Shown: positions 50,151-60,190 of the stretch, in pieces
Numbering within the stretch: the stretch's first letter is position 1
Layout of the letters: each line of letters opens with the position of its first letter
Assembly: GCA_963931865.1 (NCBI GenBank)
Contig: OZ007508.1
Coordinates: forward strand, 10,600,781-10,664,780
DNA: 64,000 nt
Source of the DNA: Axinella damicornis
Taxonomy: Eukaryota > Porifera > Demospongiae > Axinellida > Axinellidae
Direction of reading: 5' to 3'
Made by a program: the position numbers and the translations under genes
The notes under the pieces: generated by a model
What the model was told of the DNA's origin: nothing
Seen by the model: only the letters and a program-made list of their open reading frames with translations
The model's database searches: none

Positions 50151-51843
50151 ACTGAACTGAACTGAACTGAATTTATTTCGTCATACAATGACAGGGTTAC
50201 ACAAAAGGTTGACCTATACGAGTGCTCCCCTTACACATACAAACATAGACTAAAGGAAAAGCAAGGAAAATAAGCTTTACAATGAATGAGTAAAGCACTA
50301 TACTAATTTAGTGGGTTAAAAGAACTTGTACAACTTATACTTAAAGGAAGGCAATGAATGAGCAGAAACAATATCTAAGGGTAACGAATTCCAAACAAAG
50401 GGACTATTAACAAAAAAAGAAAATCTAAATGCATTAATACTTGAAGGGATGCAAAATAAGGATAAACTATGGGATCTAGTTGATATAGATGGATTAAAAC
50501 TATAGTAATTATCAAAACAGATACAGTCCAGGTTGTTAATAATTTTGTATACCTGGCAGCAGCTCAGGATGGTTCTCCTTGTGCTGAGGGGCTTCCAGCC
50601 AAGGTGAGTGCAGGCATCTTCATATGTTCGTGACCAAGAATGACTTTGCTGGGACCAGCGGCAGCAGATCCATCTTGCACCTCTCTTTTGGATCTTTTCA
50701 AGAGCATCAGTGTCCTTTAGATGCGGATTCCAGACAGGTGCGCAGTATTCCACATGGGGTCTGACTAGCGAGACAAAAGCGTTCTTTTTGGCCAATTCAC
50801 TGCAACCACACATCGACCTTTTCAATAGCCCTAGCATCCTGTTGGCCTTCGCTACTTTTGTGGCAATGTGATCACCCCAGTTGAGTTTCTTGTTAATCAC
50901 CACACCCAGATATGTGAAAGAGTCCACCCATTCTAGGGATACTCCGTTAAGATTGTAAGCAGGTGCTAGTGATGTTTTCTTGTTAGTAATCTGAAGCACC
51001 TTGCATTTAGAGAGGTTCAGTTGAAGTTGCCAGGCAGCTGACCACCGACAGATTTCATTGAGGTCATCCTGGAGAGTTTCCACATCATCTAAGCTGTTCA
51101 CTTCCCTATAGATAGCACAATCATCAGCAAAGGTCCTAGAGTGAGATATGACTGATCCTCCGATATCATTTGTATATATCAGGAATAGCAGTGGGCCCAG
51201 GATGGATCCTTGAGGGACTCCCGACGAGACAGTAGCCCAGTCTGAGGTGCATCCCTTGGCCATCACTCTCTGCCGCCTTTTCATCAAAAATGATCGTAGC
51301 CAACTAAGCAGCTCACCCCTGACCCCAATATCATCAAGTTTCATCAAGAGTCTTTCGTGGGGAACTGTGTCAAAGGCTTTAGAGAAGTCCAGAAACACAA
51401 TGTGAGAGGAGGATCTCCTCTCCAAGGTTTGTGCCCAGTGGTGCACTACTTCCAGCAATTGGGTCTGACACGAGTGCCCGCTTCGGAAACCATGCTGGGA
51501 CACTGATAGTTTATTGTGTTCATCAAGGAAGGACATAACACTATTGTAGACCAGGCGCTCGAGAACCTTGATGGTAATGCAGGTTAGACTCACTGGACGG
51601 TAGTTCCTTGGGTTGTGCTTGGACCCCTTTTTGTATATTGGTGTGACGTTCGCACTAGTCCAATCTGATGGTAGCTCGGCCGTTCTGAGGGATAGGCAGA
51701 AGAGTTTTGTGAGAGGTTCTGCAAGCCAGGGAGCCCCTTCCTTTAGCAGTCTACCGGGGATGTCATCTGGGCCGCAAGCCTTTGTAGAGTCGATTTTGCA
51801 CAAAATGTTATAAATATCTTCCTCACTTAAAGGCACATTCTGA
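50151..51843 (-). mobile_element. CR1/L2-like LINE, 5' truncated, with tandem-repeat 3' tail
   Basis: The minus-strand element runs from about 51843 to 50151. It carries a 500-codon reverse transcriptase frame and ends in GAACTGAA-type pentamer repeats (TTCAGTTCAGTTCAGTTCAG). A microsatellite instead of a poly-A 3' end is usual for the CR1/L2/Rex group. There is no endonuclease domain, so it was truncated during insertion. It lies between a possible RecQ start (ATGGAGAATTGG at about 50130) and the RecQ body at 51850. Confidence 0.8.
50316..51836 (-). CDS. LINE reverse transcriptase domain ORF
   Basis: An intact frame of about 506 codons. Order of motifs: STKACGPDDIPGRLLKE, ITIKVLERLVYNSVMSFLDE, SQHGFRSGHSCQTQLLEVVH, the finger/palm VFLDFSKAFDTVPHERLLMK (first catalytic Asp), VSSGVPQGSILGPLLFLIYT (motif B), FADDCAIYREVNSLDDVETL (catalytic ADD), QLQLNLSKCKVLQITNKK and VDSFTYLGVVINKKLNW. 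It ends with the usual LINE C-terminus containing RPHVEYCAPVWNPHLKDTDA. Reverse transcriptase would act in target-primed reverse transcription, but the element lacks its endonuclease. The absence of frame damage suggests a recent insertion. The first codon is arbitrary because the 5' end is truncated. Confidence 0.88.
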   Translation of the reverse strand: MPLSEEDIYNILCKIDSTKACGPDDIPGRLLKEGAPWLAEPLTKLFCLSLRTAELPSDWTSANVTPIYKKGSKHNPRNYRPVSLTCITIKVLERLVYNSVMSFLDEHNKLSVSQHGFRSGHSCQTQLLEVVHHWAQTLERRSSSHIVFLDFSKAFDTVPHERLLMKLDDIGVRGELLSWLRSFLMKRRQRVMAKGCTSDWATVSSGVPQGSILGPLLFLIYTNDIGGSVISHSRTFADDCAIYREVNSLDDVETLQDDLNEICRWSAAWQLQLNLSKCKVLQITNKKTSLAPAYNLNGVSLEWVDSFTYLGVVINKKLNWGDHIATKVAKANRMLGLLKRSMCGCSELAKKNAFVSLVRPHVEYCAPVWNPHLKDTDALEKIQKRGARWICCRWSQQSHSWSRTYEDACTHLGWKPLSTRRTILSCCQVYKIINNLDCICFDNYYSFNPSISTRSHSLSLFCIPSSINAFRFSFFVNSPFVWNSLPLDIVSAHSLPSFKYKLYKFF

Positions 51844-51849
51844 ATCGTG

Positions 51850-52668
51850 ACAGAGAGATCGAGACAGCAATCGAAGCGACATTCAGCAAGCTAGGATACC
51901 CCGCAGCGAATCCCGAGCAGCTGGAAGCTGTGAAGGAGTTTGTCAAAGGGAAAGACGTGTTCGTCTCCACGCTGACTGGCAGTGGAAAGTCCCTCTGCTA
52001 CGGTAGTCTTCCACTGGTGTTCGACCTTTTGCGCAGCGGTTCCACAGTCACCAGGAGGAAGATCATCTCGTCACTGAGTATGCCATGTCATATCCCGGAA
52101 TCCATGCAAGCCTAACATTTATATAGTCAGACCAAAGACTACAGTTGAAGAAGTCTTTGCCCCTATTGTCGACGATATTCAAGTCAACAAACAGACTGCA
52201 CAGCGCACCATCATATTCTGCCGTAACTTCAGGGAGTGGTTTGATATATTCCACTACTTTCGGATGCAACTCAAGCTAGATAAGTACTACCCCCCAACAG
52301 CTCCGCATCTCTCTAAGTACAGATTGGTGGACATGTTTACCAGTGTTACTGACGAATCAGTGAAGACAAACATAATTAGAAACTTTACCTCACCTAATGG
52401 ACACTGCCGGGTTGTGATTGGAACAATTGCTTTTGGGTTGGGGCTTGACTCTCCTAATGTACGCAGTGTCATACACTGGGGTCCATCATCAGATATGGAA
52501 TCATATGTGCAGGAAAGTGGCCATGTTGGACGAGATGGCCTGCCAGCTATTGCAGTTCTGAATTACGAGAAATCAGATCTCATTAAAGTCAAGGGTGTCT
52601 CGGAAGGCATGAAAATGTTGAAGAATGTAGGAAGCATTTGTTGTTCCGTGATTTTGATCAAGGTGTAG
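51850..52668 (+). pseudogene. RecQ-type helicase, internal deletion
   Basis: RecQ helicases unwind DNA 3'-5' with ATP. The start reads REIETAIEATFSKLGYPAAN, then EFVKGKDVFVSTLTGSGKSL, with motif I (Walker A TGSGKS) at about 51975-51992. The frame then fails (TRRKIISSL.. to a stop), and the DEAH-box half of the first RecA domain is missing. The second domain is present: TTVEEVFAPIVDDIQVNKQT, AQRTIIFCRNFREWFDIFHY, then RVVIGTIAFGLGLDSPNVRS, IHWGPSSDMESYVQESG and RDGLP (motifs IV-VI; GH replaces the usual GR in the arginine-finger region). Near the end a frame slip separates the homologous ECRKHLLFRDFDQ. Single-exon RecQ genes of this type are abundant in cnidarians and sponges (general recollection). 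Confidence 0.78.
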
Positions 52669-52744
52669 ATGCAGTGGTAATTACTCCCAACTGTGTAAAT
52701 GTTGTGATATCTGTTGAATATTCAATGTTGGTAACTAAAGTGAT

Positions 52745-54348
52745 TTAAGTGGTGATGCATGCATCATTATTAATGTACATAGTAACCATATATAGCTTCT
52801 TCATCTTCTGTATGAATCTCAATGAAATTATTCTTTTTGGATTCAAACCAGCTTTCACCAATCGATAGTTCCAAAGCGATTTCTCCTGCTGCCGGTGCAT
52901 CCTTCCAGGAACTTCCACAGATACTTTCGACCTTTCATGTAGTTCTTTTATTATCAGCTTAGCATCATCTCTGACAGATGCAGGTGAATGTTTACCGCTC
53001 TGATATGGGATGTCATTTACTTGATCAAAATTGTCACACACCTCCAGCGCAGTATGCAAACACTTAGCTGCCCTTGACACACTGTTCTCAGTGATGTTCG
53101 CACCGAGACCCAACATGGACATCCATGTGAAAGTCACACGCCACATTATTTCCCTTTCCTCCCTTAGAGTTGACAAACCTGGACCACATCAAATGAAATG
53201 CTATGTTTGGTGCAAGACCATAGCGTTGCAGGTGGAGGTTGAGAGCTTCAAGTGAATATTTGATTCTACCAGATGCACAAAAGTGGAGAAGCAAGTACTG
53301 CCAGGTTCTGTAAACTCTTTCTCCATCTCCCTCCTTCACACCATCATCCAATTCGAATACAAACATAACACTGTGCAGGCATACTCATATACACTGTCAC
53401 GACTTGTGTCAGGTGGGAAATTTTGGTGGTGTGGGCATGCAAGGGACGAACTGACAAACTTCTGGAGCAAGTTACCAATGTAAGCAAACAGCACGAGCCA
53501 CTTCTCAGCTTTAGAAGATTTGACGGCATCTTTCAGACACTGATTCTGTGGACTGTCAGATATGTCTCGCATTCCAAAGAACTGGAGAGTAGCAGCTAAT
53601 GATATGACCGACTCCAACTGTCTGGAAGAAATCTTCAGTCGCATTCATGTCATTTCGTACGTCCTTCACAACATTCCTCCTGTTAATCAGGTTGCGTAGC
53701 TGGAACAAGGTGCCACCTTCCTGACTGGAACTGCATCTGTACAAAATACTCCAGCAGACCTGCCATAAGAAGTATTCATTATACAGAAGTCTGCATTCAC
53801 AATCCAATTCACACATAATTACATGCAATTACTCCAAATATTGCACATCATTTTTATGACATATTCTTGGTACCAGACCCTCACACAAGAGGGTCTGTGT
53901 GAGGGTCTGGTACCGAGACTATTTATGACCATGCAGGTGGTAATTATGCATGTGTAAGGTGTATATGCGTATTTTTCCTGGAGGCAGGATTTGAACTATA
54001 CCCTAGCCGTATCGAACTATCTAGTATCCGTAGTAGTACCTTGCAAAGGCACACCTTCGCATGCCAATCTTCAGCAACAGGTACTATTCCCTCCAGTCGT
54101 GCAGAAGCAGTATCTGAAGTGCTGAGTACATTCTGTATGTTCCGACTCCTTTCAACCATCAGCTGATCACCCCCAAAGAGGATAGGGTGCACCAGTTGCT
54201 GTACAACAACAACAACATCTTCCTCTGTATCATCTATGTCAACTGTCTCGCTGGTTGTGTGACAAATGGAACGTATCTGTGAACGACCTTCAATATTTCC
54301 AGCATTTCTGTTTGCTTTTGAACAGCACACCCAGTGGAACCTGTACAT
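52745..54348 (-). pseudogene. DUF6589-type protein, one intron and several frame breaks
   Basis: Minus strand, N to C: LVHPILFGGDQLMVERSRNI, ARLEGIVPVAEDWHAKVCLC (54348-54041). An intron follows (GTACTA donor at 54040; GGCAG acceptor at 53760). Then VCWSILYRCSSSQEGGTLFQ, LRNLINRRNVVKDVRNDMNA (53759-53640), ESVISLAATLQFFGMRDISD, DDGVKEGDGERVYRTWQYLL, YSLEALNLHLQRYGLAP, SKGGKGNNVACDFHMD and LGANITENSVSRAAKC. These phrases fit the DUF6589 family (GDQL..ER; EDWHAK; GTLFQLRNLLNRR; SIEAL), which I know from repeat-borne proteins in cnidarians, sponges and fungi. Function is unknown; a transposition role is suspected. At least two frame changes are needed. It converges tail to tail on RecQ, 77 bp apart. 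Confidence 0.68.
53862..53921. mobile_element. 60-bp foldback in the DUF6589 intron, 9-bp TSD
   Basis: TATTCTTGGTACCAGACCCT and GGGTCTGGTACCGAGACTA are inverted ends. The flanks TTTATGACA (53853-53861) and TTTATGACC (53922-53930) match at 8 of 9 positions. It sits inside the intron of the DUF6589 gene. Confidence 0.72.
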
Positions 54349-54569
54349 GGTGTGGAAAAGTATGCAATTTCAGATGGAGATTTGTTGCATATCCATAACA
54401 ATAGACTCCTGGTGACGGCAGGTCCATTACTATAACTTTTTCAGCAACATTCCTATGTTGTGTACACTTACCACTTCTGACTTCTGTGACATTTGTTCAG
54501 TGTATGGATGGTCGATGTGTGCTGGCACACAATCTGCGAACTTCTGGAAAAAGGGAACATGCTCACACA

Positions 54570-55066
54570 CTACACGGGCAAATAGCACACAGTAATTGTC
54601 AAGGAGCTTCTGTTGTCATCTGTTGAGGGCAAGATGTCATCAAGGGTCAGGCAGAGGAGCTCTCCGTAGGATGGCTGTGAGTCGGAGTTGGCTGTTTCAG
54701 GAGGTGAAACTCTTGCTTTCACACCATAGATGTGAAAATTATTCATCATCTGTGCCTGCTTGTCTTCTCTCGTGTAACGAGGCTTCACCTGTTTGATGAG
54801 AGAACATAGTATGCATTACTTGTTGAAACCCCTGAATTTCCATTTTCAACCCAATTTTTCAAACCCCTCACGCTATTGTATACCTTCTTATCAATTATTG
54901 TCTCCAACAATCTTGATTTGTTCCCAGACTGATCCCAGTCTGGGAACGATGCAACATCTATGTGCCCAATGCCGCACCATACTTTTCTAGGCTTGGTGTT
55001 GTGGTAACAGCGGGACAAGCTTGTGTGTGGAATCAACGGTAGAGAATCCCCCAACTGAAAATGCAA
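54570..55066 (-). pseudogene. Possible upstream part of the DUF6589 ORF
   Basis: Two minus-strand frames, HFQLGDSLPLIPHTSLSRCY (55066-54785) and MKPRYTREDKQAQMMNNFHI (54788-54570), are next to the DUF6589 gene in the same direction and protein-like. A small inverted pair, TTCCCAGACTG/CAGTCTGGGAA, lies at about 54919-54948. I cannot confirm that they belong to the same gene. Confidence 0.3.
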
Positions 55067-55127
55067 CCCAGTGATCTTCTCAATGAGATCGCTTCAATTA
55101 ACACCTTTTTGAAACATACAGGGTTAG

Positions 55128-55350
55128 CCCAGTTGCGACCGCCGTAGCGCAAGCCAAGTATTGCAATTCGTTCCAATTAACGCACATGCCACATGGCAAC
55201 CACACTCAAGTCGATCGCGAGCAATGGCGACCAAAGGGAAGACAAGACATTATTACAGCACTCACAACTTAGCCAGCGCAGTGAATTTCGGTATATAAGT
55301 GTCATTGAACGACAGCGATCACGGCCGTTTGGTCTGAATCTTTGTGTGCC
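55128..55350 (-). repeat. CACTCCTGGTA family, partial inverted copy
   Basis: GTTGCGACCGCCGTAGCGC, CCAATTAACGCACATGCCAC, GTCGATCGCGAGCAATGGCG and GGTATATAAGTGTCATTGAA match the right half of the full copies in reverse orientation. Confidence 0.7.
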
Positions 55351-55744
55351 TTCCCTATATAAATTCTTATGGGCTTATGGGAGCTCATGATGGCATTTGC
55401 CATCATTGGTTGGTAAAGAAAATCTGTTAATTTTATATGCACTGTCTCTTCATTCCCATTCACCTTTAGATTCATGACATTCTAGTGAAGCCCACTAACC
55501 ATGTATCGTAGGAAGGCACTACTTTTGAGTAGTAAACTTTGGATGCTGAGTGATGAAACTTTAGTGTATAGTAGATGTTTAGGCTGCAATTGCACAGTCA
55601 CGTCGGCTTGTCTACCTGAACTGTAGTAGTATTGCTATGGAGACCATTGAACATGTATGCAGCAGAAATTTATTATGTTAATTACAGTATCTGATCATGA
55701 TGTGAAACAATTAAGATTCTGATTTCCAGGTTCATGCAGCAATC

Positions 55745-55783
55745 TAGTCTCATTCCCAGACCCTCCCTGGGAATGAGACTATA
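55745..55783. mobile_element. 39-bp minimal foldback
   Basis: TAGTCTCATTCCCAGACC and CTGGGAATGAGACTATA. The flanks GCAGCAATC and GCAGTAATC agree at 8 of 9 positions. Confidence 0.6.
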
Positions 55784-55960
55784 GCAGTAATCAGAAGCCA
55801 GAGTTTACATTAGTATTCAATATCTACATACATATCCATGCATGTCTGCATGGTACAGTACTGAACATTATACTGGAGGTTACTGCTTGAGATTACTGAA
55901 CACTGCAAGTCTTATTACTGTGGAACTACAACACCACTAACATGACTTGTACAGATTGAC

Positions 55961-56055
55961 TAGCCTCGTTCCCAGTCCCACGCCCAGCTTTTCGTCGCTA
56001 CTTAGTACGATAAAGTAGCGACGAAAAGCTGGGCGTGGGACTGGGAACGAGGCTA
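55961..56055. mobile_element. 95-bp near-perfect hairpin with perfect 9-bp TSD
   Basis: TAGCCTCGTTCCCAGTCCCA through AGCTTTTCGTCGCTACTT is followed by its almost exact inverse, ending GGGAACGAGGCTA. CAGATTGAC flanks both sides (55952-55960 and 56056-56064). It is practically all terminal repeat. It shares its arms with the 403-bp element at 12718. Confidence 0.88.
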
Positions 56056-56065
56056 CAGATTGACA

Positions 56066-58810
56066 TTGTTGCATATGATATGATGCACTTGTTCCAGAAC
56101 TAACTGTAACGTCCATACCCATGCACCCTCCATTCCAAAACTCCTATACTGTGTACAGACAGTTTCTTAATTGCTAGCTTCATTGTGCAGTGAGGCACGA
56201 CTTCAGAGATACTCCCATCTGTCGTGAAATGGGTAGTTGGTTGATGAGCGTCCTTCTTGTCTTGCTCAACATGATCTACTGAAAGGATGTGTAGGAGCAG
56301 TTGCTTCACTTGCTTCATCATACAATGGGACAAAAATGAATTCCCCTTCAGGATCATCCCTATCTCTAGTCAGACGGAGTGCATGGCTGCATTTCTGAAG
56401 GTTGATCAACCTCTTCGCTGCTGTTGTAATCCTCTTCTGGTGCAGCTGCATTCACAATCTGTCATTCACGAAAATGGTTCCTTCTGCATCTTAAATTCCA
56501 GATTCAAATGCCAACATGATACAGAATTCCTCCCATACACATGTGCAGATGACTTCGAACTTTGTGCAGAAGAGGGTATATGACTTGTACATGTGCAGAT
56601 GAGGGATGGAAGACAATACACTTGCTATATGCGCTGTGACAAGTGCAGATGAGAGGTGGAACACAGTCACTAATTGTGCTATGCAGATGAGGTCAAATTT
56701 GTATATACCTGCTAAGCATAACACGTACAGCTAGCTAAAGCAAAATTGAATTAGGAGAGCCAGCAAACTACTCCTTTAATTGATATTCATGTGGCAAATG
56801 GGTGCTACTTTTTTACCTCATGCATGAATACACTGATGAGGTCGGGCAGATAAGTGGTTGTAACTCAGGGTACAAAATTCATGTATAGATTACCATGGCA
56901 ACCAAACTTTGCAGGTATGCAGTACTGAACATGGAATGGGAAAATGATCAGGCCTTGATATTGGACTATAAATGCCCAATTATAATTATATGGTCAGCAT
57001 GAGGTGTCCTCACCATAATGTTACTAATGTAATCTGGGGTTCCAACTAAATAGTAGCTATTCGGTATGAATGACAAGGAGAGACATCCTAATTTCTTATA
57101 TGCAATAACTAGACAAGTGTTGATAATTATTGCCCTATGTACTGTTTTTATACTTACTAGTTATTGCTGTGCATTGTTGGCATTCTGCGCTATCCTACTA
57201 TACTGATTTTTTGTGGTCAAAGCATATTGGAGTTATATGGAGGCACAAAGTTTGCACTTTATACTTTTTCCTGTATTGTGTGAGTCAAATGAAGTGAGAA
57301 CCCACAACTTTGATATTAATTAATTATAACATATCAATGACTTGCCACAAGTTATGAAAAAGTAGATATAACAGTTGCTAAGATTCCTAAAAATTTGAAT
57401 GCCACAGCAATTTCTTAACTCTTATTATGATATCCCATATAATATTCTGTAGTAGCTGAGGTTATACTGTTATAATTATAGTGTACACTGAAGCAACTAG
57501 TTTGTGCGATGGGGGATGATGGTAAAGCTTCTCTCTGCATGATTTTTACGGGCTGATTTTGTACACCATCAATAGCAGCTTGTCTTATCCAAGAATAATA
57601 TACCACCTGAGGATGTGGTACACTCCAAACAGGCAAGCCCCAGAGGGTGGCTCATTTGTACTAGCCTAGACCAAAACCATGAGCATGTCAAGGAATCAAT
57701 GTGGAGTGCAATATAGTTCTTCATTGAGTACACTGCATGAAACCATGCTTGGCATACCGAAGTAGCATTGACATTAATATGCCACGTTATGTGCATATGG
57801 TTATATCTTATGTATCCCATTGATCTGCTCCAACTTACCTTGGAGTATGTTTCGAAGGCTTGCAGAAGATAATAATGTACATGAACCTCACATGGAAAGG
57901 ATCAAATAACACCTTCTGTATAGTGAGTTGCATCTAGCACATCACTTGCATGTAACTACTCACCTCTATTTTCACAATTATCGAAATTTCCTCGTGCATG
58001 CATGGTACTACCAGTTAGGTGCGCACGTAGCTATGGTCTAACATTGTTTGCTGTGAGAACTTACTGAAAATGAAGTAGCTATGGTTTAAATAGCCTCATT
58101 CAATTAGGCAATGCGGGAGTAGGGCAAAAGTGCACTTTCTGCATGGATGCTAACTGCATATGCATGGTAAGCAATCTTCCAATGATATACGAAATATAAA
58201 TAAAAACCAATTCCCGGTTTGCAGTAAAACATCATGAGAACATGGTTATCTTCTTCAGGATTATAATAAAGAAAAAGTATTAGAATGGGAGAAGGGCATG
58301 TAGAGAGAGATTTATTCAGCCCCCAAAATATAGCCTGTTCTTTATTCCATTTTCAGTGAAGCCCCCCGCACCTGGAACTTATAGCCTTATTCTGTACCAG
58401 ATTGACTCCTTTAAAAAGAATGTATCTGGTTATTTGTAGCTGTGCTGTTATGTGGTTATTTGTAGTGGTGTGACAACAAGGAACAAGTGGAACAAGTGAA
58501 GGTTAGCAATTGCAATTACTACTGAAGGCAGTACTGATAGCACTTGTTTCTTGTCGTCTTGAGGGTACATACTCGTATTAGCAGTTGCATGTTCTTATTT
58601 ATGTTTCCTGTGTCATTTGACATGATTTTTATAGGCTAAAAAAAACTGGGTTACTTATATTAAATATACTATTATCTGTACATTGTAGTAATAGCTGTTG
58701 CACCAGTGCATGTCTATCTAATAAATTTGACACTGAAATTTCATTGCAATTTTTGTGCAGTGCACATACGTGTTGGCTACAAAATTTCAACAATTAATCT
58801 CTTGTCTTGG
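56066..58810. other. AT-rich intergenic region, no gene recognised
   Basis: A minus-strand frame at 56451-56266 (ALRLTRDRDDPEGEFIFVPL) and another at 57636-57415 (VWSVPHPQVVYYSWIRQAAI) are protein-like but unassigned. The rest is AT-rich without repeats that I can name. Confidence 0.4.
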
Positions 58811-58815
58811 CTTTA

Positions 58816-58985
58816 CCTAACGTAAAAGTTACCCTATGTATATGCAACTACCATGCAACCTTATCTAGGGAAAGATTTACGTAATTTTGCCTAAAGAGGG
58901 TTTTCCTGTCATTTATGACAGAATTGGTTATGAATCTCATTTAAATTCCCTCCATCATCACCTGTGGGCACCCCTGATATTCCTA
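58816..58985 (-). repeat. Inverted copy of the 140-bp repeat unit
   Basis: The inverse of the unit at 59797-59925: GGAAAGATTTACGTAATTTT, GTCATTTATGACAGAATT and CATTTAAATTCCCTCCATC. Confidence 0.65.
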
Positions 58986-59373
58986 ATCACTTAACGCAAA
59001 ACTCCAATAGCAGCAATAGCGGAAGCTGCCAAAGTGAGACGTGAACAGCGGCATGTGCAAAGTGAGCCGGACAAACATGCTGTACGTACAAGGGCCTCCT
59101 GACAAATCCTGCCACTTCAAAGGTGCGTGCACGAAATGATACGATAGGTATACCATAATCGCACGGATTCAATCTGCTTCTTAATATTGACAAACTGAAG
59201 TTTACATAATAATTATGTAGCAGGAAACGTTGAGATCTGCGGCAGAAAAGGCCAAAGAAAAAATAAGACAGCCATTGTAATGGATGATGATGACGACTTC
59301 ATGGACACAACCATGGCCGCATAAGGTAGTATTAGCGTTGCTTGCTGTTGAATTAGACTTATTCATTTTTCAG

Positions 59374-59566
59374 CACTGGTGAAATCAGCTATAAGCCTTC
59401 ATTCAAATTTCATGTACAAGATACGGGAATTGCTTCACCGGTACAATTACCAACTATGATGGGTGCTCTGGAAAATATTTGTGGAGTTTACTTTCCTTCC
59501 GATGGTGAAGTGGTATACATACACCCCAACCACGAAGATGTTGATGTAACATCATCATTGGGTTAA
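59374..59566 (+). CDS. Possible terminal exon, unrecognised
   Basis: An ATTTTTCAG acceptor, then TGEISYKPSFKFHVQDTGIA, SPVQLPTMMGALENICGVYF and PSDGEVVYIHPNHEDVDVTS, then a stop. The composition is convincingly protein-like. A nearby upstream frame (59240-59324) ends VMDDDDDFMDTTMAA and a stop, but its phase does not fit. The segment lies between inverted copies of a repeat (58816-58985 and 59797-60190), so it may be cargo of a mobile element. Confidence 0.4.
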
Positions 59567-59796
59567 GAAAGTGCAGTGAATTTTGCTATAGCCATTTATC
59601 CGTTATCCACCGTATATCATCACATGATCTATATCATCAGTTGATATGATGGTACAATACCATAAAATAATGATGGTATCACAAAATTAATGAGATTCAT
59701 GGTCATCAAATTATAGGACTATCTCTGTTGATGTGAATCCCCACGGAAGGTTCCTGGTTTCCTATATAGATGAGACTCATGAGAGGTGATACCAAG

Positions 59797-60190
59797 GGTA
59801 CCCCACTGGTGATTCCAGATGGAGTCTGTCATAAATGACAGGAAAACCCTCTTCAGGCAAATGACGTAAATCTCTCCCTTGGTTGGTGGTTGCCTATAAT
59901 ATAGGGAAACTTTTACGTTAGATGTGAATCGGGGGTACCCCTTTGGTGACTTGTGATGGAATCTAAATGAAATTCATGGTCAATTCTTTGATGAATTGCA
60001 GGAATATTCCTTTTGAGGCAAATGATGTAAATCTTTCCCTCATATATAGGGAAACTTTTATGTTACATAAGAATCAATAGCAGGGGTACCCCTTTGGTGA
60101 CTCTTGAGGGAATCTAAATGAGATTCATAGTCAATTCTTTGAGGAATTGCAGGAATATCCCTTTTGAGGCAAATGACATAAATCTTTCCC
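59797..60190 (+). repeat. Tandem repeat, about 140-bp unit, three copies
   Basis: The units start GGGTACCCCTTTGGTGACT and contain GGAATCTAAATGAGATTCAT, GAATTGCAGGAATATCCC, GGCAAATGACATAAATCTTT and GGGAAACTTTTATGTTA. A fourth, inverted unit lies at 58816-58985. A separate short series of TTTCCCATGAGTAACCCATG follows at 60255-60355. Confidence 0.75.

Noticed and set aside
52063..52269. Antisense frame in the RecQ remnant
   Set aside because: Shadow of the RecQ coding strand, whose IIFCRNF motif is clear.
54919..54948. TTCCCAGACTGATCCCAGTCTGGGAA as another 9-bp-TSD foldback
   Set aside because: No matching flanking nonamers; too short to call as an insertion.
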